From the NCBI GenBank assembly GCA_017619535.1, contig JAFZSD010000059.1, positions 1 through 38,005 on the forward strand: DNA of 38,005 nucleotides, read 5' to 3'. The stretch is from Oscillospiraceae bacterium (GTDB taxonomy: Bacteria > Bacillota > Clostridia > Oscillospirales > Oscillospiraceae). The position numbers and the translations under genes are program-made. Position 1 is the first letter of the stretch, and the number at the start of each line of letters is the position of its first letter. Shown here piece after piece: positions 32,211 to 38,005 of this stretch. The notes beneath the pieces are model-generated. The model saw nothing but the letters and a program-made list of their open reading frames with translations. It made no database searches and was not told where the DNA came from.

Positions 32211-33582
32211 AAACAGCCTTTATCCCCTTATAAGTCATATAGCAGTCGTACTTCGACGTCTGTTCATAGGGAGCGTGCATCGAGAGGACCGGCACGCCCG
32301 CGTCGATGGTATCGATATTTCTGTTGCCCATGTACAGCGCGACGGTACCGCCGCCGCCCTGGTCGACCTTGCCGAGTTCGCCCATCTGCCACACGACGCC
32401 GTTCTTCTCAAAGACGGCGCGGAGACGGCCGATGATCTCGGCGGAAGCGTCGTTCGAGCCGGATTTGCCGCGGGCTCCGGTGAATTTCAGGATGCCCATG
32501 CCGTAATTCAGCTTCGCGTTGCTGCGCTTCTCCGAGACTTCCGGGAAGTTGGGGTCAAAGGCGTTGCAGACGTCGGCGGAGATGCAGAAGGACTTCTCGA
32601 AGCAGCGGCGCAGGGAAACGCCCTGAGCCTCGCAGAGATCAGTCATGAAGCACTCGAAAGCTGCGGACTGCATTCCGGAGACACCGACGGATCCGATCTC
32701 CTCCTTGTCGGCGAGGATGCATACAGCTGTTTTCGCGGGAGCGGTCGTGTCGAGTATGGCGCGGAGCTCCGCGTACGCGCAGGACCGGTCGTCCTGACCG
32801 TAGGCGCAGATGAGGGAGCGGTCGAGACCCAGGTCGCGGGCCTTCTCTGCGGGGACAGCCTCGAGCTCTGCGGAGAGGAAATCCTCCTCGGTGATGCCGT
32901 AGCGCTCGTTGAGGATCCCGAGGACGCCGAGCTTTACCCTGTCGCTTTCGGTATCGGGGCAGTCTGCCGGAAGGCTTCCGATGATTATATTGAGATTCTC
33001 GCCAGTGAAAGCTTCGCCGAGCGTCTTCTTGTCCTGATCTTTTCCAAGATGGGGAAGAAGGTCGGTTATGAACAGCACGGGATCGGCCGGATCCTCGCCG
33101 ATCTTGACGTTTACGCTGGTGCCGTCCTTTTTGGCGACGACGCCGTGGAGAGCCAGCGGGATGGTGACCCACTGGTATTTCTTTATTCCGCCGTAATAGT
33201 GCGTCTTGAAGAAAGCAAGCTCGCTGTCTTCATAGAGAGGGATCTGCTTGAGATCGAGACGCGGGGAGTCGACGTGAGCCGCGGCTATGACCGCGCCTTC
33301 CGACAGAGGCTCGGTGCCCACGACCGCAAGGATGAGAGCCTTTCCGCGCACGCTTCTGTAGAGCTTGCTGCCCGCGGATATCTCCATGCCGGGCAGATAC
33401 TCCCTGAAGCCCGCTTTCTCGGCCTGGGCGATGCCCTCGGCGACAGCCTCGCGTTCGGTCTTCGCGGCATCGAGGAAGGCCTTGTAGCCTTCGCAGTACT
33501 CAAAGGCGAGCACCTTCTCGTCCGTGCCGATTATATCGTGGATGTGCTTCTGCCTGTAGAAGAGTTCGTTTTTGTCAGCCAT
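32200..33582 (-). CDS. M18 family aminopeptidase (internal start of the coaE fusion)
   Basis: Annotated as a possible separate product of 460 residues, the usual M18 size, starting at the ATG at 33582 inside the coaE-M18 frame. The start has GGAGG (33594-33590) at 7-base spacing, the best ribosome binding site in this operon. The metal ligands of M18 enzymes are present: His and Asp of AAHVDSPRLD, Asp of YGQDDRS, Glu-Glu of DKEEIGSVG, and His of SMHAPYEQTS. M18 enzymes remove N-terminal acidic or neutral residues and form large oligomers. Whether a free M18 form exists besides the fusion is not shown by sequence. Confidence 0.6.
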   Translation of the reverse strand: MADKNELFYRQKHIHDIIGTDEKVLAFEYCEGYKAFLDAAKTEREAVAEGIAQAEKAGFREYLPGMEISAGSKLYRSVRGKALILAVVGTEPLSEGAVIAAAHVDSPRLDLKQIPLYEDSELAFFKTHYYGGIKKYQWVTIPLALHGVVAKKDGTSVNVKIGEDPADPVLFITDLLPHLGKDQDKKTLGEAFTGENLNIIIGSLPADCPDTESDRVKLGVLGILNERYGITEEDFLSAELEAVPAEKARDLGLDRSLICAYGQDDRSCAYAELRAILDTTAPAKTAVCILADKEEIGSVGVSGMQSAAFECFMTDLCEAQGVSLRRCFEKSFCISADVCNAFDPNFPEVSEKRSNAKLNYGMGILKFTGARGKSGSNDASAEIIGRLRAVFEKNGVVWQMGELGKVDQGGGGTVALYMGNRNIDTIDAGVPVLSMHAPYEQTSKYDCYMTYKGIKAVYDE

Positions 33583-34179
33583 GATTCTACCTCCAAGTAT
33601 AGCGGCAAAGAGAGCGCCGCATTTTTTCCTGAATCCGTCTGCCGAAGCGCAGTCGTTTATTAGCACGTAATTACAGTTCTTTCTGAAATAATCCTCTGTT
33701 TTCTGGGCCTTGATGCGCAGCATGGCGTACTCCATGCTGATGCCCTCGCGGGCCACGATGCGCTTCGCCCTTACGTCCGCCGGCGCCGTGACCGCGACGG
33801 TAAAGTCGCACAGATCGCCGAGCCCGCTCTCGATGAGGGCTATGGCGTCTACGGCGGCGAGTTTTCCGCCGACCGATTCCCAACCGTCCAGGAGACGCCT
33901 TACGTCCTCGCAGACGAATCTGTGAGCTATCGCGTTCAGGTCTTTAAGCGCCTCCTCGTCGGAGAAGACGCGTTTGCCGAGAGCCTTCCTGTCTATAACG
34001 CCTCCGGTCAGAACGCCGGGAAAGCGTTCTTCCAGCGCGGACTTCAGTTCGTCGCTGTTTTTGAGCAGGGAGTGATAGAGCTCATCGCAGTCTATTATGA
34101 GGGCGCCCCTGTCCTTTAAAACGGACAGCGCCGTCGTTTTTCCGGCACCCGTTCCGCCGGTTATGCCGATGATTGTCAT
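32200..34179 (-). CDS. coaE: Dephospho-CoA kinase fused in frame to an M18 aminopeptidase
   Basis: One open frame of 659 residues with no stop between two complete enzymes. Residues 1-199 are CoaE, which phosphorylates dephospho-CoA in the last step of CoA synthesis: P-loop GITGGTGAGKTT (5-16), IIDCDELYH with Asp30/Asp32, and a closing KTEDYFRKNCNYVLIND. From residue 200 comes a 460-residue M18 aminopeptidase (HVDSPRLDLK, YGQDDRSCAYAEL, DKEEIGSVGVSGMQS, YMGNRNIDTIDAG). The ATG at 34179 is chosen, not the upstream extension, because GAGGTG precedes it and it overlaps the tsaC stop as ATGA. The join keeps a strong internal ribosome binding site (see separate entry), so a fused product and a free aminopeptidase may both be made. 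CoaE usually ends at a stop about here; the missing stop is the oddity. A sequencing or assembly error at one base is the alternative. Confidence 0.82.
   Translation of the reverse strand: MTIIGITGGTGAGKTTALSVLKDRGALIIDCDELYHSLLKNSDELKSALEERFPGVLTGGVIDRKALGKRVFSDEEALKDLNAIAHRFVCEDVRRLLDGWESVGGKLAAVDAIALIESGLGDLCDFTVAVTAPADVRAKRIVAREGISMEYAMLRIKAQKTEDYFRKNCNYVLINDCASADGFRKKCGALFAAILGGRIMADKNELFYRQKHIHDIIGTDEKVLAFEYCEGYKAFLDAAKTEREAVAEGIAQAEKAGFREYLPGMEISAGSKLYRSVRGKALILAVVGTEPLSEGAVIAAAHVDSPRLDLKQIPLYEDSELAFFKTHYYGGIKKYQWVTIPLALHGVVAKKDGTSVNVKIGEDPADPVLFITDLLPHLGKDQDKKTLGEAFTGENLNIIIGSLPADCPDTESDRVKLGVLGILNERYGITEEDFLSAELEAVPAEKARDLGLDRSLICAYGQDDRSCAYAELRAILDTTAPAKTAVCILADKEEIGSVGVSGMQSAAFECFMTDLCEAQGVSLRRCFEKSFCISADVCNAFDPNFPEVSEKRSNAKLNYGMGILKFTGARGKSGSNDASAEIIGRLRAVFEKNGVVWQMGELGKVDQGGGGTVALYMGNRNIDTIDAGVPVLSMHAPYEQTSKYDCYMTYKGIKAVYDE
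33583..33595 (-). promoter_or_regulatory. Internal ribosome binding site at the coaE-M18 junction
   Basis: TGGAGGT (33595-33589, minus strand) stands 7 bases before ATG 33582. In the coaE frame the same bases encode Leu-Gly-Gly-Arg. An intact start signal inside a continuous frame implies a second, shorter product. Confidence 0.65.
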
Positions 34180-34808
34180 TGCAGCACCTCGCAATGCAGA
34201 GTTTTCCCGATACGGCGCGGCGAGATCCCGCCCCGGCGCAGTATCCTCGGGACCGGCCCCGTGAGGTCCACTATCGTGGATTCGACGCCGACTCTGCACT
34301 TTCCGCCGTCTATAAGACATTCTATCTTCCCGTCGAAGTATTCAAGAACGGAACCGGCGTCCTTCGGACTGGGCATTCCGGATAAGTTGGCGGAAGGCGT
34401 CGCGAGAGGCACTCCGCAGATGCGCAGGAGTTCGAGCGTCATTTTATGGTCGGGACAGCGCACGCCGACGGTGTCGCCTCCGGCTGTCACTATATCCGGA
34501 ACTTTATCGCTGCGGGGAAGGATCATCGTAAGAGGACCGGGCCAGAAGGCCTCCGCCAGTATGTTCGCGTATTCCGGCACCTCGCGGCAGAAGAGCGGGA
34601 GACTGTCCGCGCCGGATACCAGAAGGCTTATGGGCTTCGTCTCCGGACGGCCCTTGACCTCATATATCCGTGCGACGGCACCGCTGTCGAGCCCGTTCGC
34701 GGCGAGTCCGTATACGGTCTCCGTCGGCACTGCGCAGAGACCTCCGGACAGTATTATCTCCGCCGCGCGGGATATGCCGTCCGCGTTTTTGATTATTAGT
34801 GTCTCCAT
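34176..34808 (-). CDS. tsaC: L-threonylcarbamoyladenylate synthase (TsaC/YwlC type)
   Basis: A 210-residue protein of the Sua5/YrdC/YciO family. It makes threonylcarbamoyl-AMP from threonine, bicarbonate and ATP, for the t6A modification of ANN-decoding tRNAs. The fold signatures are GLCAVPTETVYGLAANG, the KGRPETKPISLLV loop, FWPGPLTMILP, VGVRCPDH and TPSANLSGMPSP. It lacks the extra C-terminal Sua5 domain. It begins 15 bases after prfA and its stop overlaps the coaE start as ATGA. The Firmicutes order prfA-(prmC)-ywlC is partly kept, but prmC is absent here. Confidence 0.93.
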   Translation of the reverse strand: METLIIKNADGISRAAEIILSGGLCAVPTETVYGLAANGLDSGAVARIYEVKGRPETKPISLLVSGADSLPLFCREVPEYANILAEAFWPGPLTMILPRSDKVPDIVTAGGDTVGVRCPDHKMTLELLRICGVPLATPSANLSGMPSPKDAGSVLEYFDGKIECLIDGGKCRVGVESTIVDLTGPVPRILRRGGISPRRIGKTLHCEVLQ

Positions 34809-34823
34809 TCGGTTTCCGTTTCC

Positions 34824-35885
34824 TCAGTCTCCGGCGGCCTTGAGTTTTTCCGCCTGATCCGCCATGACGAGCGCGTCGATGAGTTCGTCCAGATCGCCGT
34901 TCATTATCTGTTCTATCTTGTACAGGGTGAGACCGATCCTGTGATCGGTGACTCTGCCCTGGGGGAAGTTGTACGTGCGGATACGCTCCGACCGGTCGCC
35001 GGTGCCCACCTGGCTCTTACGCTCTGCGGCCAGAGCGGCATTCTGTTTCCGCTGTTCCTCCTCGTACAGACGGGAGACCAGTATCTTCATGGCGCGGTCG
35101 CGGTTCTTGTGCTGGCTGCGCTCGTCCTGGCACTCGACGACGGTACCGGTGGGGAGGTGGGTTATGCGGATGGCCGACTCGGTCTTGTTGACGTGCTGTC
35201 CACCTGCTCCGCTGGAGCGGAAGGTGTCTATCTGGAGATCCGCGGGATTAATCTCAAAGTCGACCTCTTCCATCTCGGGGAGAACGGCCACGGTCACGGT
35301 ACTTGTATGTATGCGGCCGGAGGCCTCGGTCTCAGGAACTCTCTGGACGCGGTGCACGCCACTCTCGAATTTGAAACGGGAGTACGCGCCGTCGCCCTCT
35401 ATGATGAAGCTTATCTCCTTTATTCCGCCGATCTCCGTCTCGTTGAGGTTGGCGATTTCCACCTTCCAGCGGCGGGACTCGGCGTACATGGAATACATCC
35501 TGTAGAGATCGGACGCGAACAGCGCGGCCTCGTCGCCGCCGGCTCCGCCGCGTATCTCTATGATGACGTTCTTCGAATCGTTCGGATCGCGGGGCAGAAG
35601 AAGTAGCTTTATCTCCTCCTGGTCTCTGGCCGCGGCTTCCTTGGCGCGGTCCAGTTCCTCCTGGGCAAGTTCCCTGAGATCCGGGTCGCTCAGGAGCCCG
35701 AGCGCGTCTTCTATCTCCGCGGTATGTTTCAGATACCGGCGGTATGCTTCTACGACGGGAGCGATCTCTTTCTGCTCGCGGGCGAGCTTCGCGTACAGCG
35801 CCAGATCGGTGTATACTTCCGGCTGCTGCATGCGCGTCTCGAGAGAGACGTATTTCTCTTCAATTGCCCTGATCTTGTCGAACAT
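34824..35885 (-). CDS. prfA: Peptide chain release factor 1
   Basis: A 353-residue class I release factor for UAA and UAG. The catalytic GGQ is at 228-230 ([18 protein letters not shown]), and the codon-recognition PxT tripeptide reads PET (184-186, [18 protein letters not shown]), as in Bacillus RF1. The ATG at 35885 is chosen (start [12 protein letters not shown]) with AGAGG about 10 bases upstream; an in-frame extension to 36041 lacks a site and family similarity. It heads the minus-strand operon prfA-tsaC-coaE/M18-dipeptidase. A consensus-like promoter lies 33 bases upstream. The usual partner prmC, which methylates the GGQ glutamine, is not next to it. Confidence 0.95.
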   Translation of the reverse strand: MFDKIRAIEEKYVSLETRMQQPEVYTDLALYAKLAREQKEIAPVVEAYRRYLKHTAEIEDALGLLSDPDLRELAQEELDRAKEAAARDQEEIKLLLLPRDPNDSKNVIIEIRGGAGGDEAALFASDLYRMYSMYAESRRWKVEIANLNETEIGGIKEISFIIEGDGAYSRFKFESGVHRVQRVPETEASGRIHTSTVTVAVLPEMEEVDFEINPADLQIDTFRSSGAGGQHVNKTESAIRITHLPTGTVVECQDERSQHKNRDRAMKILVSRLYEEEQRKQNAALAAERKSQVGTGDRSERIRTYNFPQGRVTDHRIGLTLYKIEQIMNGDLDELIDALVMADQAEKLKAAGD

Positions 35886-35917
35886 TTCGGTGTTTCCTCT
35901 TATAAGAATGTCATAAT

Positions 35918-35946
35918 ATAATATCATATGACGTACGCTTTGTAAA
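35918..35946 (-). promoter_or_regulatory. Promoter of the prfA operon
   Basis: On the minus strand: TTTACA (35946-35941), 17-base spacer, TATTAT (35923-35918). Confidence 0.68.
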
Positions 35947-35970
35947 TAAATGGGTCTCCGGCAAATACTG

Positions 35971-35999
35971 TTGCCCGGAGCGCCGGTTGATGATAGGAT
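35971..35999 (+). promoter_or_regulatory. Candidate promoter of the FAD-dependent oxidoreductase gene
   Basis: TTGCCC (35971-35976), 17-base spacer, TAGGAT (35994-35999), divergent from the prfA promoter, 22 bases before the GTG start. The match is moderate. Confidence 0.48.
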
Positions 36000-36021
36000 A
36001 TCTATGTGGAGGTGAAGCGCC

Positions 36022-37605
36022 GTGATTAAGCTGTCGAACATATCCGTACCCGCCGAACAGGGGGACAGCGGACTGGTTCATGCCGCCGCGGAGATCCTTG
36101 GCGTCGGCGAGCGCGAGATAGGACAGGTCCGTATACTCCGGCGTTCCGTGGACGCGCGGCACAAGAGCGGTGTGCGCTTCATTTACACTGCGGCGATGGA
36201 AGTCCGCGGGGAGGAGAAACTTATAGACGACGGTAAGGCCGTTCCGTATGAGGAAGGGGAGCATTACGTTTTCCCTTACTGTTTCAGTTCGTCTCCGGAG
36301 CGCCCTGTGGTGATCGGACTCGGTCCGGCCGGGATGTTCGCCGCGCTGTGCCTGGCAGAGGCCGGCGTAAAGTGTACAGTCATCGAACGGGGCAGGCGCG
36401 TCGAGGAGCGTACGGAGGACGTCAGACGTTTCTGGAACGGCGGAGCGCTGGATACCGAGTCGAACGTCCAGTTCGGAGAGGGAGGCGCGGGCACGTTCTC
36501 AGACGGCAAGCTCACGACGGGGATAAACGATATCCGTATCCCGTTCGTTCTGGAGAAGCTTGTCAGTTTCGGAGCCCCGGAAGACATACTTTATCTCGCA
36601 AAGCCCCACATCGGGACCGACAGGCTGAAGACGGTCGTCGCCTCGGTGCGGAAAAGACTGCTTGAGCTCGGATGCGACGTGCGTTTCGGCTGCCGGGCCG
36701 AGGATATAACGACAGAGAACGGTGCCGTTTCAGGCGTTCTGGTATCCGAGGGCGGGGAAGTGTCCCGTATCTGCACGAAAGCCGTGATACTCGCCCCGGG
36801 CAACAGTTCGAGGGACACGTTCGAGATGCTGAAGCGCCGAGGCGTCGCTTTAAGCGCGAAGAGCTTCGCCGTAGGTTTCCGTATAGAGCACCGCCAGCGG
36901 GACGTTGACCTTGCCCAGTACGGGCAGGCGGCCACCCTCGGCACTCTGCCCGCATCCGACTACAAGCTGGCCGTTCATCTGCCCGACGGCAGGTCGGTCT
37001 ACACGTTCTGCGTGTGCCCGGGCGGCTCGGTTGTGGCGGCGGCGTCAGAACGCCAGGGCGTCGTAACGAACGGGATGAGCGAATACGCAAGAGCGGGGGA
37101 AAACTGCAACGGAGGTCTTCTCGTCAGCGTCACGCCGGAGGATTTCGGCGGCGATCCGATGAGAGCCGTGGAGTTCCAGCGCGAACTGGAGGCCGCGGCG
37201 TTCTACGCGGGAGGCGAGGATTACCGCGCGCCGGCGCAGCTGGTCGGCGATTTCCTCAGAAAGATACCGTCAGAACGCGCGGGAAGAGTCAGACCTACGT
37301 ACCGGCCGGGCGTGAGATTCTGCAATCTGTGGGACGAGTTCCCGGATTTCATCTGCGAATCGGTAGCGGAGGCGCTTCCGCAGATGGAACGGAAGATCCG
37401 CGGCTTTGCTGCGGATGACGCCCTTCTCACAGCCATAGAGACAAGAAGCTCGTCGCCTGTGCGCATAGACCGCTTAAACGGCGAGTCGGTGAGCACGCCG
37501 GGACTGTTCCCCTGCGGTGAGGGAGCCGGTTATGCCGGCGGCATCATGTCCGCCGCGGTGGACGGCATAAAAGCCGCGGAAAGAGTCTGCTTGAAGATTA
37601 TGTAA
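36022..37605 (+). CDS. FAD-dependent oxidoreductase (COG2509 type)
   Basis: A 527-residue cytoplasmic flavoprotein. After an ~90-residue N-terminal domain, the FAD dinucleotide motif [13 protein letters not shown] (Gly99, 101, 104) is followed by VIERG, and the substrate half contains [26 protein letters not shown] and the closing flavin motif [18 protein letters not shown]. The match is to the widespread, poorly studied uncharacterised FAD-dependent dehydrogenase group; the substrate is not known. The start is GTG at 36022 with GGAGGTGA 6 bases upstream. It is divergent from the prfA operon and followed by a strong hairpin, so it is monocistronic. Confidence 0.88.
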   Translation: MIKLSNISVPAEQGDSGLVHAAAEILGVGEREIGQVRILRRSVDARHKSGVRFIYTAAMEVRGEEKLIDDGKAVPYEEGEHYVFPYCFSSSPERPVVIGLGPAGMFAALCLAEAGVKCTVIERGRRVEERTEDVRRFWNGGALDTESNVQFGEGGAGTFSDGKLTTGINDIRIPFVLEKLVSFGAPEDILYLAKPHIGTDRLKTVVASVRKRLLELGCDVRFGCRAEDITTENGAVSGVLVSEGGEVSRICTKAVILAPGNSSRDTFEMLKRRGVALSAKSFAVGFRIEHRQRDVDLAQYGQAATLGTLPASDYKLAVHLPDGRSVYTFCVCPGGSVVAAASERQGVVTNGMSEYARAGENCNGGLLVSVTPEDFGGDPMRAVEFQRELEAAAFYAGGEDYRAPAQLVGDFLRKIPSERAGRVRPTYRPGVRFCNLWDEFPDFICESVAEALPQMERKIRGFAADDALLTAIETRSSSPVRIDRLNGESVSTPGLFPCGEGAGYAGGIMSAAVDGIKAAERVCLKIM

Positions 37606-37633
37606 ACCTAAACGTTCTGTATTTAAATGAAAG

Positions 37634-37665
37634 AACGGCAGTCCCTTTTGATCGGGACTGCCGTT
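37634..37665. terminator. Bidirectional terminator between the flavoprotein gene and rplA
   Basis: A perfect 12-bp stem AACGGCAGTCCC (37634-37645) with 37654-37665 and loop TTTTGATC. TGCTTAT follows on plus; on minus the exit is CTTTCATTTAAATA, ending the ribosomal-protein operon. Confidence 0.88.
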
Positions 37666-37688
37666 TGCTTATAGGATCGGTTTTGTGA

Positions 37689-38005
37689 TCAGAGCTGCTT
37701 CTGAGCGTTGATCTTCACGCCGGGGCCCATGGAGGACGAGGTGACGCAGGTCCTGATATACTGGCCCTTTGCCGCGGCGGGCTTCGCCTTGATGATGGCG
37801 GTGAGAAGAGTCGTGTAGTTCTCGACGAGCTTGTCCACGCCGAAGGAGACCTTGCCGATCGGGCAGTGGATGATGTTGGTCTTGTCAAGACGGTACTCGA
37901 TCTTACCGGCTTTGATCTCGGTGATCGCCTGGGTGAGGTTCGGGGTGACGGTGCCGGACTTCGGGGAGGGCATGAGACCCTTCGGGCCGAGGACCTTTCC
38001 GAGAC
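37689..38005 (-). CDS. rplA: 50S ribosomal protein L1 (5' partial)
   Basis: The C-terminal ~105 residues of L1 on the minus strand; the 5' end lies beyond the window. It starts in the conserved [20 protein letters not shown] and continues through [21 protein letters not shown] and the [15 protein letters not shown] ending. L1 binds 23S rRNA at the L1 stalk and represses its own operon by binding the leader. It is the last gene of its operon here, as a hairpin follows. Confidence 0.95.
   Translation of the reverse strand, partial: LGKVLGPKGLMPSPKSGTVTPNLTQAITEIKAGKIEYRLDKTNIIHCPIGKVSFGVDKLVENYTTLLTAIIKAKPAAAKGQYIRTCVTSSSMGPGVKINAQKQL

Noticed and set aside
34180..34320. Upstream extension of the coaE frame by 47 codons
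   Set aside because: It lies within tsaC in another frame, is Arg/Gly-rich low-complexity text, and the ATG at 34179 has a site and an ATGA overlap.
35886..36041. Upstream extension of prfA by 52 codons
   Set aside because: RF1 proteins start at MFDKI-like text; the extension covers the prfA promoter and overlaps the divergent flavoprotein start.
1..38005. CRISPR array, prophage or transposon
   Set aside because: No regular spaced repeats, no Cas, integrase, transposase, capsid or terminase-like proteins were found on either strand.

Overview
The window looks like chromosomal DNA from a fairly G+C-rich, probably spore-forming member of the Clostridia (Oscillospirales-like gut Firmicutes are my best guess). 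The evidence is the SLH-anchored surface proteins, a BofA-family protein, a YitT-family membrane protein, consensus TTGACA/TATAAT promoters with strong AGGAGG ribosome binding sites, an encoded CCA on the tRNA, and a ParE-ParC pair of Firmicutes type. There are 28 protein genes and one tRNA; the first and last genes run off the window. No gap without a gene exceeds about 260 bases, and I see no insertion sequence, prophage, CRISPR array or rRNA.

Layout. 1-6.9 kb: two cell-surface proteins ending in SLH domains, the second a giant VWA protein with tandem B-type repeats. 7.0-8.8 kb: a 71-residue protein built from 17-residue repeats, then a MATE exporter. 8.9-11.5 kb (minus): sufS, sufE and a LysR regulator in one operon. 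11.6-16.1 kb: a divergent sugar locus of a fucose/arabinose-isomerase-like protein with a coupled small helical protein, an OFA-type MFS transporter and a LysR regulator, with a candidate operator between the arms. 16.2-19.0 kb (minus): an MFS transporter, tRNA-Gln(CUG) and MetY. 19.1-22.8 kb: a response regulator/histidine kinase pair divergent from a D,D-carboxypeptidase-like protein. 22.9-30.3 kb (minus): parE, parC, yitT, a transglutaminase-like lipoprotein, and a protein joining a DivIVA-like head to a class I fumarase beta domain. 30.4-38.0 kb: bofA, then an operon prfA, tsaC, coaE fused to an M18 aminopeptidase, and an M20 dipeptidase (minus), a COG2509 flavoprotein (plus) and the 3' end of rplA (minus).

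Most noteworthy. (1) A DivIVA-like/fumarase-beta fusion is translationally coupled to a transglutaminase-like lipoprotein whose catalytic Cys position is Ser. (2) The neighbouring carboxypeptidase has lost all three penicillin-binding-protein motifs (SxxK, SxN, KTG). Together these give a run of envelope proteins that keep enzyme folds but apparently not the enzyme chemistry. (3) coaE has no stop codon and reads in frame into an M18 aminopeptidase that keeps its own strong ribosome binding site. (4) The isomerase/OFA/LysR locus looks like a complete uptake-and-isomerisation unit for an unknown substrate. All statements come from reading the sequence; no database search or structure prediction was run.
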